This document shows positions 1 through 11,510 of a DNA stretch of 64,000 bases, piece by piece (within the stretch, counting starts at the first letter, position 1; each line of letters begins with the position of its first letter). Below the pieces are notes generated by a model. It worked only from the letters and a program-made list of their open reading frames with translations. It had not been told where the DNA came from and made no database searches. The stretch is from Datisca glomerata. Lineage: Eukaryota > Streptophyta > Magnoliopsida > Cucurbitales > Datiscaceae. The stretch lies in NCBI GenBank assembly GCA_003255025.1, contig QANY01000231.1:16092-80091 (forward strand), given 5' to 3'. The translations under genes and the position numbers were made by a program.

Positions 1-439
1 GACGCACGGCTATTATCCTGATACTAAATGAAAAGCATTTCTTTTTTTGAATCTACACAAAATACATTGATCATAAAAATATCCATCAATGTACGCATTT
101 GGATCATGTTCGTATTTAATACGGAATTGGATTGGACTTGCCTTCTGTAATAGAAAATGGCCAAGAATTTTTATATAGGTTTCAGATTTTTATATTTATG
201 AAGTTAGCAATTTAAAGAAATTAGTGGGGTGAGTCCAACCACGATCTATTTTTTTCTCTTGAGATTCTAACAATGTAATTAATTCATAAACTAATCGTGA
301 CCGCAACTTGTATTTTGATCTCTCTTATTATTTCGGGTGTTGAAAGTTCCATCAATGTAAATTTCCTCTTCATTTCAAGTAATTTCCTTGTTCACATGAT
401 TTTTTGCGTTAATGTTGAGATTTTGCCCTCGAAGCACTA
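1..439. other. Unassigned AT-rich DNA
   Basis: I see no coding frame, RNA gene or repeat signature here. It leads into the dispersed repeat copy that begins near 440. Confidence 0.5.
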
Positions 440-748
440 AGTACTTAATTTATCTGCCATGAAGTTCAAGCTCAGAGGCACAAGGTATAATAAACTAAGA
501 GTTGTTTAATTACGAGTTGCAAACAAACATATTCACAGTTTAATAAAGTTGGACATTCACTTGAAAACTATAACACATTTACTTTGTATTAATATATTCA
601 GAATATATTGAAAGGACTAGTGACTTTGATCGGTGATAAAGTACTATCTTAGAAGATCAAATTATTCATTGTTATTATTTTATGTGTGTTCTTAATCCTG
701 AGATGGTTATGAACTCGTATTTTGTGACTTAATTGGTTTGGTCACTAG
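440..748. repeat. Dispersed repeat, copy A
   Basis: This stretch is clearly related to 13,752-14,065. Shared blocks in the same order include a GTACTTA...TTTATCTGC start, a CTCATAGGCACAAGGTATAA-like block, TATTCACAGTTTAATAAAG, a GGACTAGT(G/C)ACTTTGA block and CTTAAT(C)TTGAGA near the end. Substitutions and small gaps are frequent, so the copies are old. No coding capacity is visible. It may be part of an LTR or other non-coding part of a transposable element; the family is not recognised. Confidence 0.7.
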
Positions 749-2160
749 GAGTGAGACTTTACGAGTAAATATACTCGTTAAGTTAGATGACCAGGCACTA
801 GATAGTGATGTCATAAATCTTCAATAAGGAATTCATATAAACTTCTAGAAGTGATATGCATTCTTAAGGTAATTCATTTATTCGGTTATAGTAATTTAAG
901 TAGGATTGTTTCTGATAGGAAAATACCGAGTCTTGATTATTTTAATTAAGGCATCAAATATGAAAATTATGAAAGATGACCATTTAAAATGTAAGCAAAT
1001 AAGTCATTCATAGATTGGGTCGATAGTGTTTTACCCCATTATACATGATGGTTTAATATATAGAGTATCACGAAATGAATATCAAAGATAATTATTTTGA
1101 GTAATATAAAATACACTTCAAATGAAGTTATGATTATTTCATAGAATTAACGATTACTAATAATTAATAAATTTGATAATGCTGATGGTCAGTAGACTTT
1201 ATTAATTATTAGAGCGATATATATTATTTGCTAAAGGTCCCTCTTCTAGCAATGGTTAATATTTTTGTAATTGGTCTTGGAGTTTCTTAGAAATCAACTA
1301 AGTGCATAAGCCTATTCCTTATTTTGGAAATGACAAATTTCATTAGTTTTAGAGAGTTGTTCAAAACGAATGGTCGTATATTGTTTTTGTAAGTGTGGCT
1401 GATTTTTTTGTGAGGTGTGTTTATTTTTATTTATAAAGTTACTTATTTTTCATTTTCCTGTATTTATTCTCTCTTCCCTTTTGTCTCCATCTCTCTCACA
1501 ACAACACTAAACTCTCTCTCTATGTAAAGTCCTAAATCGTGTTGGCTACATCATTCAGGTGTTACATTTACGTATCAAAATCTCTATCCCAATAGAAACC
1601 CAAGATCGCATAGCTCCATCATTTTTTGATGTTCTCGTGCTTCTTCTCTGTCAGATCATACAGCTCCACCTTGAGCTATGATGACAACCTTCTATGTTCT
1701 AATTGTCCGCCAAATCGTGCACATCAGTCGTGCTCCGCTTTCATCGTACTTCTTCTCTGTTACGGTGGTTGTTACCAGGTTGTGGTTTTGATATTATATT
1801 TGCTATCAATATTTTGCTAATATATCTTAGTATAGTTGTCAAGTATTGTAAAAAGTTGAAGTGAATTTGTGAAGATTGAAAATGATATCAAGGAGAGAAA
1901 ATAGTGCTTTATCGAGTTTCGTTATGGTGCAAGTATTTAGTGTTATTTTGGAAAATAAAAGGTTGGTGTGCTTTACCGAGTGTTGGCTTTGTTTGTCTTT
2001 TTTGGTGAGGGACTTTTATTCATGTAATCAGTTTATAACCTTAACGTACATATTTTGTTTAGTATAGGTAACTAAGTTATTTCATAGACTTGCCTTCTGA
2101 GGTTGAACGACTGTGTTGGGAAGTAAGGTCACTTTAGGCAAATTAAAGATCAGGGGTTTC
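749..2160. other. Unassigned intergenic DNA
   Basis: No homology to a known gene is visible. Open frames at 1,626-1,820 and 1,876-2,067 are short, of ordinary AT-rich composition and resemble no family, so I do not call them genes. A pyrimidine-rich stretch near 1,466-1,530 could be mistaken for a 5' leader, but no supported gene follows it. Confidence 0.5.
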
Positions 2161-2164
2161 AATT

Positions 2165-2345
2165 GATTAACAAATGTCCACTATACAGGTTGGAAGAGGA
2201 GGATAATAATCATCTGCTTATATACTATACTACCTTTCAGGATTATGCTTTGAAATTTTGAGGAAGATGGGAATTGGCTGGTGCATGCCCGAAGAAATGA
2301 GGCAAGGAGAGATGGAGAAGAATCAGTCACCTTATGCAAGTGAAT
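2165..2345 (+). pseudogene. LINE zinc-knuckle (zf-RVT) relic
   Basis: Frame 2,165-2,345 reads a CPLYRLEEEDNNHLLIYYTT-type block. This resembles the CPLC...E...HLLLHC zinc-binding end of plant L1-type ORF2 (zf-RVT domain). One zinc-ligand cysteine is lost, and stop codons follow within about 30 codons. No flanking reverse transcriptase is visible on this strand, so it is a small isolated relic. The call rests on one motif and is tentative. Confidence 0.4.
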
Positions 2346-3427
2346 TTATTTCTTCGTCATTAAAGATGTTAACTTCTTACATAATATACATATGATTTAC
2401 TTATAGTTAAACCTCATGTGGTGTAATTTAATTAGCGACTCAAATTAATTGGGTTCATTTGTGTTGTATATAAATTAATTGCACACTGTCAACAATTTAG
2501 TTACTTAGTTACTAAGCGAGTACGCTATCATAAAATACATTGTTTAATCATTTATATCCTAAGGGAAAATCCCCATCAATTTGATTCCAACCTCACACAA
2601 AAATAGAAAATTCTTATTAAGTAACTAAGTATTAAAAAAGCTAAAGAAATCTAAAAATATATATTAAAAAAACCTAAAGACAATGTGCAGTGTGCACAAT
2701 GTACAGTGCTACTCGTGCAGTGCACCCGCACACTGCACGAGAGATTTAAATAATAAAAAATATGAAAAAGGCTAGTGAAGAAATGAATTGTTTGATTCAA
2801 TTTTATCTCATGGGAAAAGGCTCATTGGTTTGATTTCAGCCTCACATGTAAATGGAAATTTATGAGTCACGTCCCCACAATTTTTTTATGAGGACCAATC
2901 TGTAATTTCATTCTATTTTGTCTTATTCACTTGAAATATTTCGGTCATTTTTATAAAAAAAACTTTGGGTTAGTCATTTAGCCACATAGATAGTCCATAT
3001 GAGCCATTTATGTGGTTCTCCCTTCCTTATTTGGCTATGGGCTTAGATGGCGTCAAGTGGACCATAAGAATCGCTAATGGGTCAGTCTACGAAAGAAGCA
3101 AAATACCCAAACTCATGATCTATATAAGTTGCACATGTAGTGCACATGGCAGGTTGTTTCATTAGGAATGAGAGAATGTTGTTTTGTCAAATTTAGGATT
3201 GCTTTGTTTATGAAAGTCTCTGTCTTCTCTCATGTTGAAATTTTTTTTATATATTTGGCATGTGTTGTTATGGAGGATTTAGTGCACACACACTATGTTG
3301 ATCACTCAGCCAAGGATAGGAAAGAGAATTTCGTACAGTTTTGATAATGCACACTTCAAAAGTAAGTTTATTATCTATTTATTTTTCTAGATTGCTTGAA
3401 CGAATGGTTCTTTGAAAAATAATATAG
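2346..3427. other. Unassigned DNA left of the copia insertion
   Basis: No gene is recognised. The stretch contains the hairpin at 2,712-2,741 and ends at the target site of the copia element at 3,433. Confidence 0.5.
2712..2741. repeat. Perfect 11-bp hairpin in a GTGCA-rich patch
   Basis: CTCGTGCAGTG is followed by an 8-base spacer and then its exact reverse complement CACTGCACGAG. Just upstream (2,684-2,709) related GTGCAGTG, GTGCACAATG and GTACAGTG words repeat. The patch is GC-rich against very AT-rich surroundings. Function is unknown; it could be a transposon terminus or a cruciform-prone palindrome. Confidence 0.75.
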
Positions 3428-3432
3428 ATCTT

Positions 3433-3772
3433 TGAAACAGTATATAAAAGGAAAGGAAAGAAGAAAGAAGATGAAAGCGAGATGAAACTGAATCTTGTGT
3501 AATAGTTGTATGCTGTCATTTACCAAATGAACTAATATACCAACTATTTATATCAAAAGGATTACAACAAGAAGAAAGCTACATTAAGCTCATTAACATA
3601 AGGGAAGAAATAAGAGAGAGTGACAGACTAACTTAAAGGAAACTGATATAAACCTCCTTTTAACTCCTTCAAGCCTCTAACTGTCAACCTTGTTGACTAT
3701 GAAACTGAATAGGCCAACTCAGTAGTGTGTGCTTACTCACTTGCTGAGTTTTCATATGAGGTACTCTTATCG
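3433..3772 (-). repeat. Copia element 1, 3' LTR
   Basis: About 340 bp, related along its whole length to 6,642-6,959 (shared blocks CTGAATCTTGTGTA, TATTTATATCA, CTGTCAACCTTGTTGACT-like). It begins TGAAACAG on the plus strand. Its other end reads CG where the 5' LTR has CA, a terminal mutation. A purine-rich stretch on the minus strand, ATTGAGGCGGA, lies just inside it and fits a polypurine tract. Confidence 0.9.
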
Positions 3773-3979
3773 TCCGCCTCAATCTAAAGGGTGAATTATT
3801 GATCTGAAGCTTGTCTTTAAGATACATGAATCTAGGAGTAGAAAAAGCTTCAGTAAGTAAGTCTGCAACTGATCAATCGAAGTCACAAACCTGACTTCCA
3901 ATTTCCTTAGTTGGACTTTTTCTTGATAAAATGGACATCAAGCTTTACATGCTTTGTGCTAGCATGCAAAATAGGGTTG

Positions 3980-5250
3980 GAGGTAAGTGCTAGAGCATTA
4001 ATATTACCATACCATACAATAGGAGGTCTTGAACACTATAAACCAAGTAACTTAACACAATTTTAAACAATTGAATTTTTAAGGCTGCACTGAAGAGAGC
4101 TATATATGCACTTTCTATAGCCAATTTCTTAGAGGACCAGGACACAAGATTACCTCCAAGAAAAATAAAAAAAGCTCTAGTGGATCTTGTGTCATCACAA
4201 TCTCCTTCCAAATATATATTAGAGAGGATTTGGATGTGTAGATTGTCTGATGGTTTAATAGTCAGTCCTTCATTCATTAACGCTTTTAGGAACCTAGAAG
4301 TCCTTTACAAGCACTCCAATGAGTTTAGTAGGTTGATTAATGAATTGACTCAGTCTGTTAAGAATAAAATAATGTCTGGTCGTAACAGATACTACAATGC
4401 TCCAACTGTGCTCCTAAATAGGGTGGCATCTTTCATAAGCTCTCCAATATCCAAAGAGAGTTGAATTGCTGAGCTGTAGGTGAGGGAGATGAACCTCAAC
4501 TCCAAGAAAATAAGGTACAAGCCTTAGGTATTTAAGTGTAAGAGACTTGTATAAATCATGAACTAGTTGCCTTATGAGAGTAGGATTATTAAATGTTAGA
4601 AGAATATCATCTATGTGCATAAGAAGATACAAAACAGTATGTCCACTCTTGAAGATAAACAAGGAAGTTTGAGACTTAGCATTAGTGAAACCCCAATGAA
4701 CAGAGATAACTTCATCCTTTCATACCAGGCGCTAGTTGCATGTTTTAGATCATTGAGAGCTTTCTTGTGCTTACAAGCAAAGTCAGGTCAATGAGAGTTT
4801 ATAAAATCTTGTAGTTGAGGCATGAAAACTGTTTTAGTGAGATAGCCATTCAGAAAGGCACTGTCCACCTAAAATTGTTTCACATCCAAACACCAAAGGT
4901 CATTGTTAGATGGAGAACAACTCAAACAGTAGAGGTTTGACTACTAAACTAAAAGTCTCAGTAAAATAAATCCTAGGAGTTTAGTGAAAGCCCTTTGTAA
5001 CAAACCTAATCTTGTGTCTATGAATGCTTCCATTACAGATTAACCTTTTGTTTGATACCCATTTTTTACCAATCACAGTCATAGAAGGATGACAAGACAC
5101 CAATTCCTAAGTGTCATTCCTCAGAAGAGCATTAAACTCATCAATCATGCCATATTTCCAGTAAACATCAATAAGTGCCTATTTGAATATGGGAGGGGAT
5201 GTTTGGTTGTTGAGTAGGATTTTGGCTTAGATTTCCCATTTTCAGGCCTG
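3980..5250 (-). pseudogene. Copia element 1 reverse transcriptase and RNase H
   Basis: Read on the minus strand from about 5,200, the frame resembles the start of copia reverse transcriptase (GKKWVSNKR, then DGSI-like NGSIHRHK and a VTKGFH block). The catalytic core follows as LYLLMHIDDILLT at 4,662-4,600, and the YFLGVEVH block a little further on. RNase H follows as DDTRSTRAFFIFLGGNLVSW and SSKK near 4,277-4,100. Stops and frameshifts interrupt it repeatedly. No intact product is possible. Strand, order and motifs give high confidence in the family, but domain limits are approximate. Confidence 0.88.
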
Positions 5251-5559
5251 GTGATCATGGTGAGCCTTTTGTGCAAAATTTCAGTCAGGGTGTTCTAAGC
5301 AGCTTGGGTGTTGAGATTGGATAATGGTGAGGTGTGTAAGTAAATGACTAATTATCAGCCAAAGAAGGAGCATTATGTGCAGGATGTAAGGTAATGTGCT
5401 TAGTGGATAAAGAAGGAGAATGAATAGATGTGTTGTTGCATGATGAAAGACTAGGTCTGGAAAAACTACTTTGCAATGAGCCTTCAGATGGGAAAATTCT
5501 ATGATTGTTGAGATTTGGTACTGCACTCTCAGCCATACCAAGCTTGATCACGCACTGAA

Positions 5560-6614
5560 TCTAAAGATGCTATATAGGTAGAAGGGAAAACCATATAAGC
5601 TGAAGGATTTCTTGAAAATGAACCAGACTGTGCTTGAGAGTTGCCAAGATTCTGACTCTGAAACTGTTCATGGTGTCCTAGATCATATCTTGAATACCAA
5701 ACTTTTCCTGAGTGGCCAGGTATACCACACACTTCACATACAATTACGTCACCACTTAATCTTCCCCCTCTTCTTCCATTCTAACTTCCTCTAAAACCAG
5801 GCTAACTAGAAAAATTCCTCATCTCGTAGTTTCTTGACTGATTCTTGCCAAAATCAGATGAACCAGGTCCACCATTGAAGTTTCTTTTGAAAATAGAGTT
5901 TGATACTACATTTGCACTCATTTTGAAGGTTGCTTTATTCAAACTTTGCTACTACTCAAGCCTACTTTCATGGCACAAAAGCAAGCCTTGTATTTCTTCC
6001 ATTAAAATGTCATCTGCTCTCGAGATAATGTTGATCACAACTGGATCAAACTTTGATCGTAAACCATTTGTTACATAATTCAGTAGGTCTTGATCACTAA
6101 TAGGTTGACCTGCAACACCTAATGCATCTGTTGTTCTCCTCATATTCTTACACTAATTAGTCGTAGATTCACTTCCTTTTAATAGAGTTTGAAGTGCATT
6201 TCTCAATTGAATAATTTTTTTTCTTGATTGGCTAGCAAATCTTTGTTCAAGATTATTTCAAACCTGAAATGAGGTCTTATATTAAGCAACCATGGCTAAA
6301 ATCTCACTTGTCATGGAGGCTCTCAATCAACTTAGCAACAATTGGTCATTTCTCATCCAAAATTTGTATGTTGAGTTTTCATTACCATTTGCTAATTTCG
6401 TCTAAGGTTTTATTGAGTTTCCAAGCACGATGTCATCAAGCTCGCGCCTAATCAATTCTGGAGTGACTTGTGATTTCCAAATGGCATAATTATTCTTGTC
6501 TAGTTTAATTTACAGTGAACTACTTAGGGAATTGTTGAATACATTTTTTATATTTGGTGTGGAGCTGCTCGAACCAGAATTCTCCATAGTTGTAGTGCTT
6601 CTTGTGTTTGTCAT
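5560..6614 (-). pseudogene. Copia element 1 gag with CCHC knuckle
   Basis: A start codon lies at 6,614-6,612 on the minus strand, just inside the primer-binding site. The N-terminal part contains IKLDKNNYAIWK, typical of the copia capsid N terminus. The frame 6,143-5,952 (PISDQDLLNYVTNGLRSKFD, EEIQGLLLCHE) matches the UBN2-type gag core. A degenerate zinc knuckle (CGIPGHSGKVW) appears near 5,732-5,700. Frameshifts break the gene. Beyond the knuckle the sequence goes almost directly to reverse transcriptase. Confidence 0.88.
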
Positions 6615-6628
6615 GATCTTAGTCTTGT

Positions 6629-6641
6629 GGTTCTGATACCA
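6629..6641 (-). promoter_or_regulatory. Copia element 1 primer-binding site
   Basis: On the minus strand this reads TGGTATCAGAACC and directly abuts the 5' LTR. It matches the initiator tRNA-Met primer site TGGTATCAGAGC with about one mismatch. Confidence 0.9.
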
Positions 6642-6959
6642 TGAAACAATATACAAAATGAATGGAAATAAGAAAAAAGATGAGAGAAAGAGGATACTGA
6701 ATCTTGTGTATTAGTTGTATACTATCATTTACCAAAGGAAATGATATCATGACTATTTATATCAGTAGGATTACAGCAAGAAGAAATCTACATTAATCAA
6801 ATTAACATTAGGGAAGAAGGAAATAGAGCTAATAGACTAACTGAAAGGCAACTAATATAAACCTCCTCTTAACTCCTTAAAGCCTCTAAATGTCAACCTT
6901 GTTGACTGTGAAACTGAATAGACACACTTGTTGAGTTGTCATGCGAGGTACTCTAATCA
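6642..6959 (-). repeat. Copia element 1, 5' LTR
   Basis: About 318 bp starting TGAAACAAT and ending TAATCA on the plus strand, giving TG...CA ends in element orientation. It is diverged from its partner at 3,433-3,772 by many substitutions and indels, so the insertion is old. Confidence 0.9.
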
Positions 6960-6964
6960 ATCTT

Positions 6965-8079
6965 TAGGATTTCTGTGAAAACTCCATTAATTGGTTAAAG
7001 CTAGACTTGATTTTTTATTTAAATATTGAGTGTGAAAAATGAATCGATATATCCTTTGTTTTTGCGATGATCAAAATTTTTATGTTAATTTTCTTTGTAG
7101 GTATATTGTTATAATTTGGTTGGATTCCATGTGTCACATGTTAGAGATTTTCTCGTAAATGTAGTGTAATGTATGCATATAAAAAATATAATGAAGCATA
7201 ATTTACTAGGACAGAAAATTACTAACCCTAAAAACATGTTATTAGGTGTTTTAATTACGTTAATAGAAAATCAAATTTTGAATTGGAATAATTTAATGGA
7301 TTTAATATTCTTAATAATGGTGAACATTAGAATATGATTTAAACTTAGAGGAACCTGAATGAGCATATTTAGACCTGATCGGAAATTGTGAAGTATTGAC
7401 TAACAAGTTTTAGGTAAATAATAATATCAAATATTGTGGATTTAGCAACATATCTAAACTAAAACCTATGACCTCACTATTGCACTATAGTAAGGTATTA
7501 GGCATCAATACAAGATTAGTGGAGTACCAGGTAATAACCGAAAGTTAGATATCTAACTCAATCAGATTATTATTCTGCCTAACTCTAAAATTTTCAAGTT
7601 CCCTAAGGAAGATTGTAAGTGTGAAAGTTAGGATACTGTTGCATATGATTGCATATTTGTTTTTGAGTTTTTATTTCATATGCTAAATTTAGAATGTTGC
7701 ATTATTTTAAAATTAATTCAGTTTATCAATGTCATTCAACCCTCATAGTTAAAAATAAGTTAGAAATAATTAATCAACTTGATACTAACTTTGGTTATTC
7801 TCCGAACCATAAAGGAAGAATGTTCGTTGTTAGCGAATCAATGTTCTCTAGCTCTTTTCTAAAAGTTCAACTAAAAGAAGATAGATTCATATCATTTCTG
7901 GAATAAGAATAATAAGTCATTTGTTACTACATATTAGGGTATACACCATAAAATAGCATCCATTCTTTTAATTCCATGACCATTGATATTAAACTCTATC
8001 TTCAGAATTATGTTTGAATCTTAGGTCATTGATTAATGCGAGAATGTCATTCAGAATTCCATTGAGGACCACATGGTTG
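6965..8079. other. Unassigned AT-rich DNA
   Basis: No gene or known repeat is recognised. An open frame at 7,694-7,906 has no family resemblance and AT-driven composition, so I do not call it. Confidence 0.5.
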
Positions 8080-8515
8080 TGAAACTCTCGATCCAGATCG
8101 TACAATCTTACGATTTTACGATCCTATCTAACCCTCACGATCTGATTCATAGGTAGAATCTTAAATTGAGAGGATTTTACTATCCTATTATATTTTTTGT
8201 CTTTGATTGGTAGGATCTTTCGATCCTACTACGATCTTACAATCCCTCTAACCATAATTTTGTAAGGTATTCGTAGAAAATAATATAAAGTTCATTTAAT
8301 ATGTTCAATTTTTAAGTTGTTATTTATTTATTTAAATTACACTTAGTAAAACAGTGAAATTTATCGGATTAATTAACTACATTCAAGAATTTTAATATGT
8401 AGTTTGGTAAATTATAATTTTCATAATATTACTAGTATATGGTAAGATCTTATGATCCACAATTCGATCTTATTATCCGATTCGTGAGATCCCTTCACTA
8501 CTTTATGTTGGATCA
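8080..8515. repeat. Patch of repeated GATC/TACGATC words
   Basis: Variants of ACGATCCTA, GATCTTACA and TAGGATC occur many times on both strands, densest at 8,088-8,250 and again at 8,440-8,495. Such direct and inverted short words are typical of subterminal regions of DNA transposons, but I see no terminal inverted repeat or transposase next to it. Confidence 0.55.
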
Positions 8516-8825
8516 TGATTCTAACAACCTTGGAGGGCTACACATATAAATTTGATCCTCGGTATTGTTAGCGAGATGAAGTTTTTGGAAGTTGAGATCG
8601 ACAAGGAAACATAGGTTGATATGGTTTTTTTAAAAGCCTAGTTGGAGCGATTTAATAAAAATTAATCTATAGCATGTAAACAAACTGTGAGTTTTATTAA
8701 GTTGATGACATAACTCCTGACACTTTAGAGGTATTTTCACATGACCAACCAACATAAACATGCTCCAAAACACCTATTCTATTGAGCTTAAGTTTAAGGC
8801 GAAGGAAACGAAGATGTAGAAAGAG

Positions 8826-9010
8826 TGAAACAACAACAGCGTGCGTAAAGCATAGGCAAATAGAGTGTTGCCAACAGTGAAGAAGAAAACTTTTCTTTGT
8901 ATTCAATTAATCACAGATTACATCAAGTATATAATTAACCTTAATACAAGTATATATATAGACATTATAGACTTAACAATGCGTGATAACTAGACTACCT
9001 AACTAACTAA
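8826..9010 (-). repeat. Copia element 2, 3' LTR
   Basis: Begins TGAAACAACAACAG and shares long blocks with 11,511-11,720, including TTGTATTCAATTAATCACA and ACATCAAGTATATAATTAA. The right boundary near CTAACTAACTA is uncertain. Confidence 0.8.
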
Positions 9011-9016
9011 AAATAG

Positions 9017-10470
9017 TTAGGCTCGTTTGTCGACATTGCATGACAGTCTGCAGGATTGAAATTGAGTAATAGGTATAGATTTTGTGAGAACCTCAGTGAT
9101 CTGATCTTGAGTAGGTACAAACTTGACTTCCAAGGTTTTGTTGAGAACCATGTCTCGAATGAAATGAGCATCTATTTCAAGATGTTTAGTGAGAGCATGC
9201 AATACAACGTTGGCAGCCAAAGAGGAAGCACTCATATTGGCAAGAGCACGATATTCACTTTTTGTTATGGAGTGAGCCATAATGTGTTACTTTTTAGAAG
9301 ACCAAGAAAATAAAGAATTACCAAGAAATACTGCATATCCTCTAGTAGACCTTCGATCATCCAGACTTGATGCCCAATCTGCATCAGAGTAGGCTTCTAT
9401 AGTAAGAGTAGAAGCTGCTTTCATCAGTAAACCATCATATATTGTTCCTTTCAAGCAACAAAGAAGGCGTTTACATGCTTGCCAAAGTGTGATTGTGGGC
9501 TTCTGAATAAATTGAAAAAGCTTATTGACACTATAAGCAATATTTGGTCTGGTTAAGACAAGCTATTGAAGCCCACCTAAAATGATTATGTAAGAGGACA
9601 CATCTGAAAATGCTTCTGAAGAATCATTATGAAGCTTCACAGAGGTTGTAGAAGGTGTGGGACAAGACTTTGCACTGCTCATACTAGACCTTTTTAATAG
9701 CTCAGTAACATATCATGCGTGTGCGAGATGAAAACTAGATGAATTCCTTACAACTTCCATGCCAAGAAAATGATAGATGTTGCCCAAATTCTTTAAAGCA
9801 AATTTGGTGTTAAGATCATGGATAAGATGTGCAATTTTCTCTGGATTGTTACCTGTCAAGAGTATATCATCAACATACACGAGCAAAATGATTAGAACTT
9901 CTTTACATTTGTAAACAAATAAGGAAGTATCTGAAATAGTGTTCCTGAATCCCCTCTATACTAAAGTTGCCTTCAACCTGTCATACCACGCACGAGCACC
10001 TATTTAAGACCATATAATGCCTTCTTTAGTTTACACACATGAGTAGGATGATTGGTGCTAAGATAACCCTCTGGTTGTACCATATACGTAGGCTCTTCAA
10101 GTCTACCATTGAGGAAGGCATTATTCACGTTTATTTGGTTCACTGTCCAGTTAAAGGTTGCTGCTAAAACCAATACAACTCTGATGGTAGTTGGCTTTAC
10201 AAATGGTGAAAAAGTATATGTATAGTCTAAGCCAGGGGTTTGATGAAAACCCTTGGCTACTAAACGAGCTTTGTGTCTTTATATTGTACCATCAACATGA
10301 TATTTCAGCTTGAAAATACATTTTTTACCCACTAAATTCATTGAATTGCAGTGACGAACATGCTCCCAAGTATTATTGTCTATCAATGCCTTATACTCTA
10401 AATCCATGGCTTGTTTCCACTTAGGATTAGTAATAGCTTGAGACACTGAGGTAGGTTTAGAAGAAACTTC
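9017..10470 (-). pseudogene. Copia element 2 reverse transcriptase and RNase H
   Basis: On the minus strand from about 10,440 the frame shows the copia reverse transcriptase start (NTWEHVRH, then [19 protein letters not shown] at about 10,270-10,215) followed by [20 protein letters not shown] and [10 protein letters not shown]. RNase H ends the gene at 9,280-9,017 with SEYRALANMSAS, HLEIDAHFIRDMV and VPTQDQITEVLTKSI, all hallmark copia C-terminal blocks. Several frameshifts and in-frame stops break the middle of the domain. The product cannot be functional. Confidence 0.88.
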
Positions 10471-10479
10471 AGAGTTTTG

Positions 10480-11474
10480 CTATTTTGGACACACAGCTAG
10501 AATAATCTTGGGTTTTGAAGACCTAATTTTTGACCTAGTAATCATGCTATGTCTATTAGTTTGAGGAATAGAGATACGATTTCTAGGTAACTGAGGTATA
10601 GACACAGGTTCTATGTGGGACTGAAGGGATTCATTTGGTGAATCTGTTCTGTAGAAAGGAACTTGAACTAAAGGGACAATGTGATCTGTGCCACTGGATG
10701 GAGGAACAATCAAATTAGAATTATGACTAGGGAATGAAGAATTAACTAAAGAAACTTCATGCTTAGATGGTTCTAGCAAAGTAGTATTAGGCTGACTTGC
10801 TGAATGAATTGAAGTAACTGTCTTAGTTCGATCACCTGCACAGAACTGAAAGCTAGCTCCATGGTTTGGTGAAATAATGTTGTAACTGGTTTTGGTATTG
10901 GGGAATCCATGAGCGAAAGGAAAGAGAACCTCATGAAAAAGAACATTTATAGCAATGTATATTCTTCCTGATGGATGAAGGCAGAGAATAGCCTTTGTGA
11001 GATGAGGAGTAACCAAGAAACACACAAAGCTCACTCCTAAATTACAATTTATGATTGTTATATGGTCGCAAGTGTGGATAGCATCCCGGCCTTTGATTGA
11101 TTGGAGTAGTTTCTCTCCAAAGCAAGCCAGAGATATTTCGAGTGACTATATTGAAGCACAGCTCCCAGAACTCTCTCGGTCATAGAAGACCTTAACGAAC
11201 TCAACAACAGTTGATCACTCCTAATCCAAGCAATATATTTTGGATCAATACTATCATATGTTAAATTTTTCTATGGTTTTGGTGAATTACCAAACATGAA
11301 ATCTTCCAATTCATGCCCAATCACTTTAGGGACTATTTACAATTTCCATATCATGTAATTGTCTCTATCTAGTTTGATGAGTAAAGATGAATTCAAAGCA
11401 GAATTCATCCATTTTGATAGTACATTGTTTTCCTGTGAGCTACTCTGTGTGGTGTTACCTGACGAAATAGCCAT
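10480..11474 (-). pseudogene. Copia element 2 gag start fused to integrase tail
   Basis: The gag start codon is at 11,474-11,472 on the minus strand, followed by the capsid N terminus (IKLDRDNYMIWK) and a block ending ALERNYSNQSKAG near 11,090. Within about 20 codons it changes to the integrase C-terminal signature (PHLRPY, then SFVCFLVTPHLTKAILCLHP and SGRIYIAINVLFHEVLFPF) that lies just before reverse transcriptase in intact copia polyproteins. The HSMITRSK block marks the linker to reverse transcriptase. The rest of gag, the protease and the integrase core are gone. The stretch 11,034-10,480 is still open for 184 codons. Confidence 0.85.
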
Positions 11475-11496
11475 TGATGGAGAATCACTGCCTGTA

Positions 11497-11508
11497 GCTT
11501 TGATACCA
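11497..11508 (-). promoter_or_regulatory. Copia element 2 primer-binding site
   Basis: The minus strand reads TGGTATCAAAGC, one mismatch from the initiator tRNA-Met site, two bases from the LTR edge at 11,511. Confidence 0.85.
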
Positions 11509-11510
11509 AG

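Larger units (their letters stand above)
3428..6964 (-). mobile_element. Ty1/copia retrotransposon, complete ends, integrase deleted
   Basis: Two related terminal repeats (3,433-3,772 and 6,642-6,959) flank an internal region that reads on the minus strand: gag with a CCHC knuckle, then reverse transcriptase and RNase H. The sequence ATCTT occurs immediately outside both ends (3,428-3,432 and 6,960-6,964), as expected for a 5-bp target duplication. A primer-binding site for initiator tRNA-Met abuts the 5' LTR. The internal part is only about 2.9 kb against roughly 4 kb in autonomous copia elements. Only about 450 bp separate the zinc knuckle from the start of reverse transcriptase, so protease and integrase are absent. 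Multiple stops make it non-autonomous and dead. Confidence 0.92.

Noticed and set aside
10480..11034. A 184-codon host gene on the minus strand
   Set aside because: It matches the copia integrase C-terminus and linker and lies between that element's gag and reverse transcriptase.
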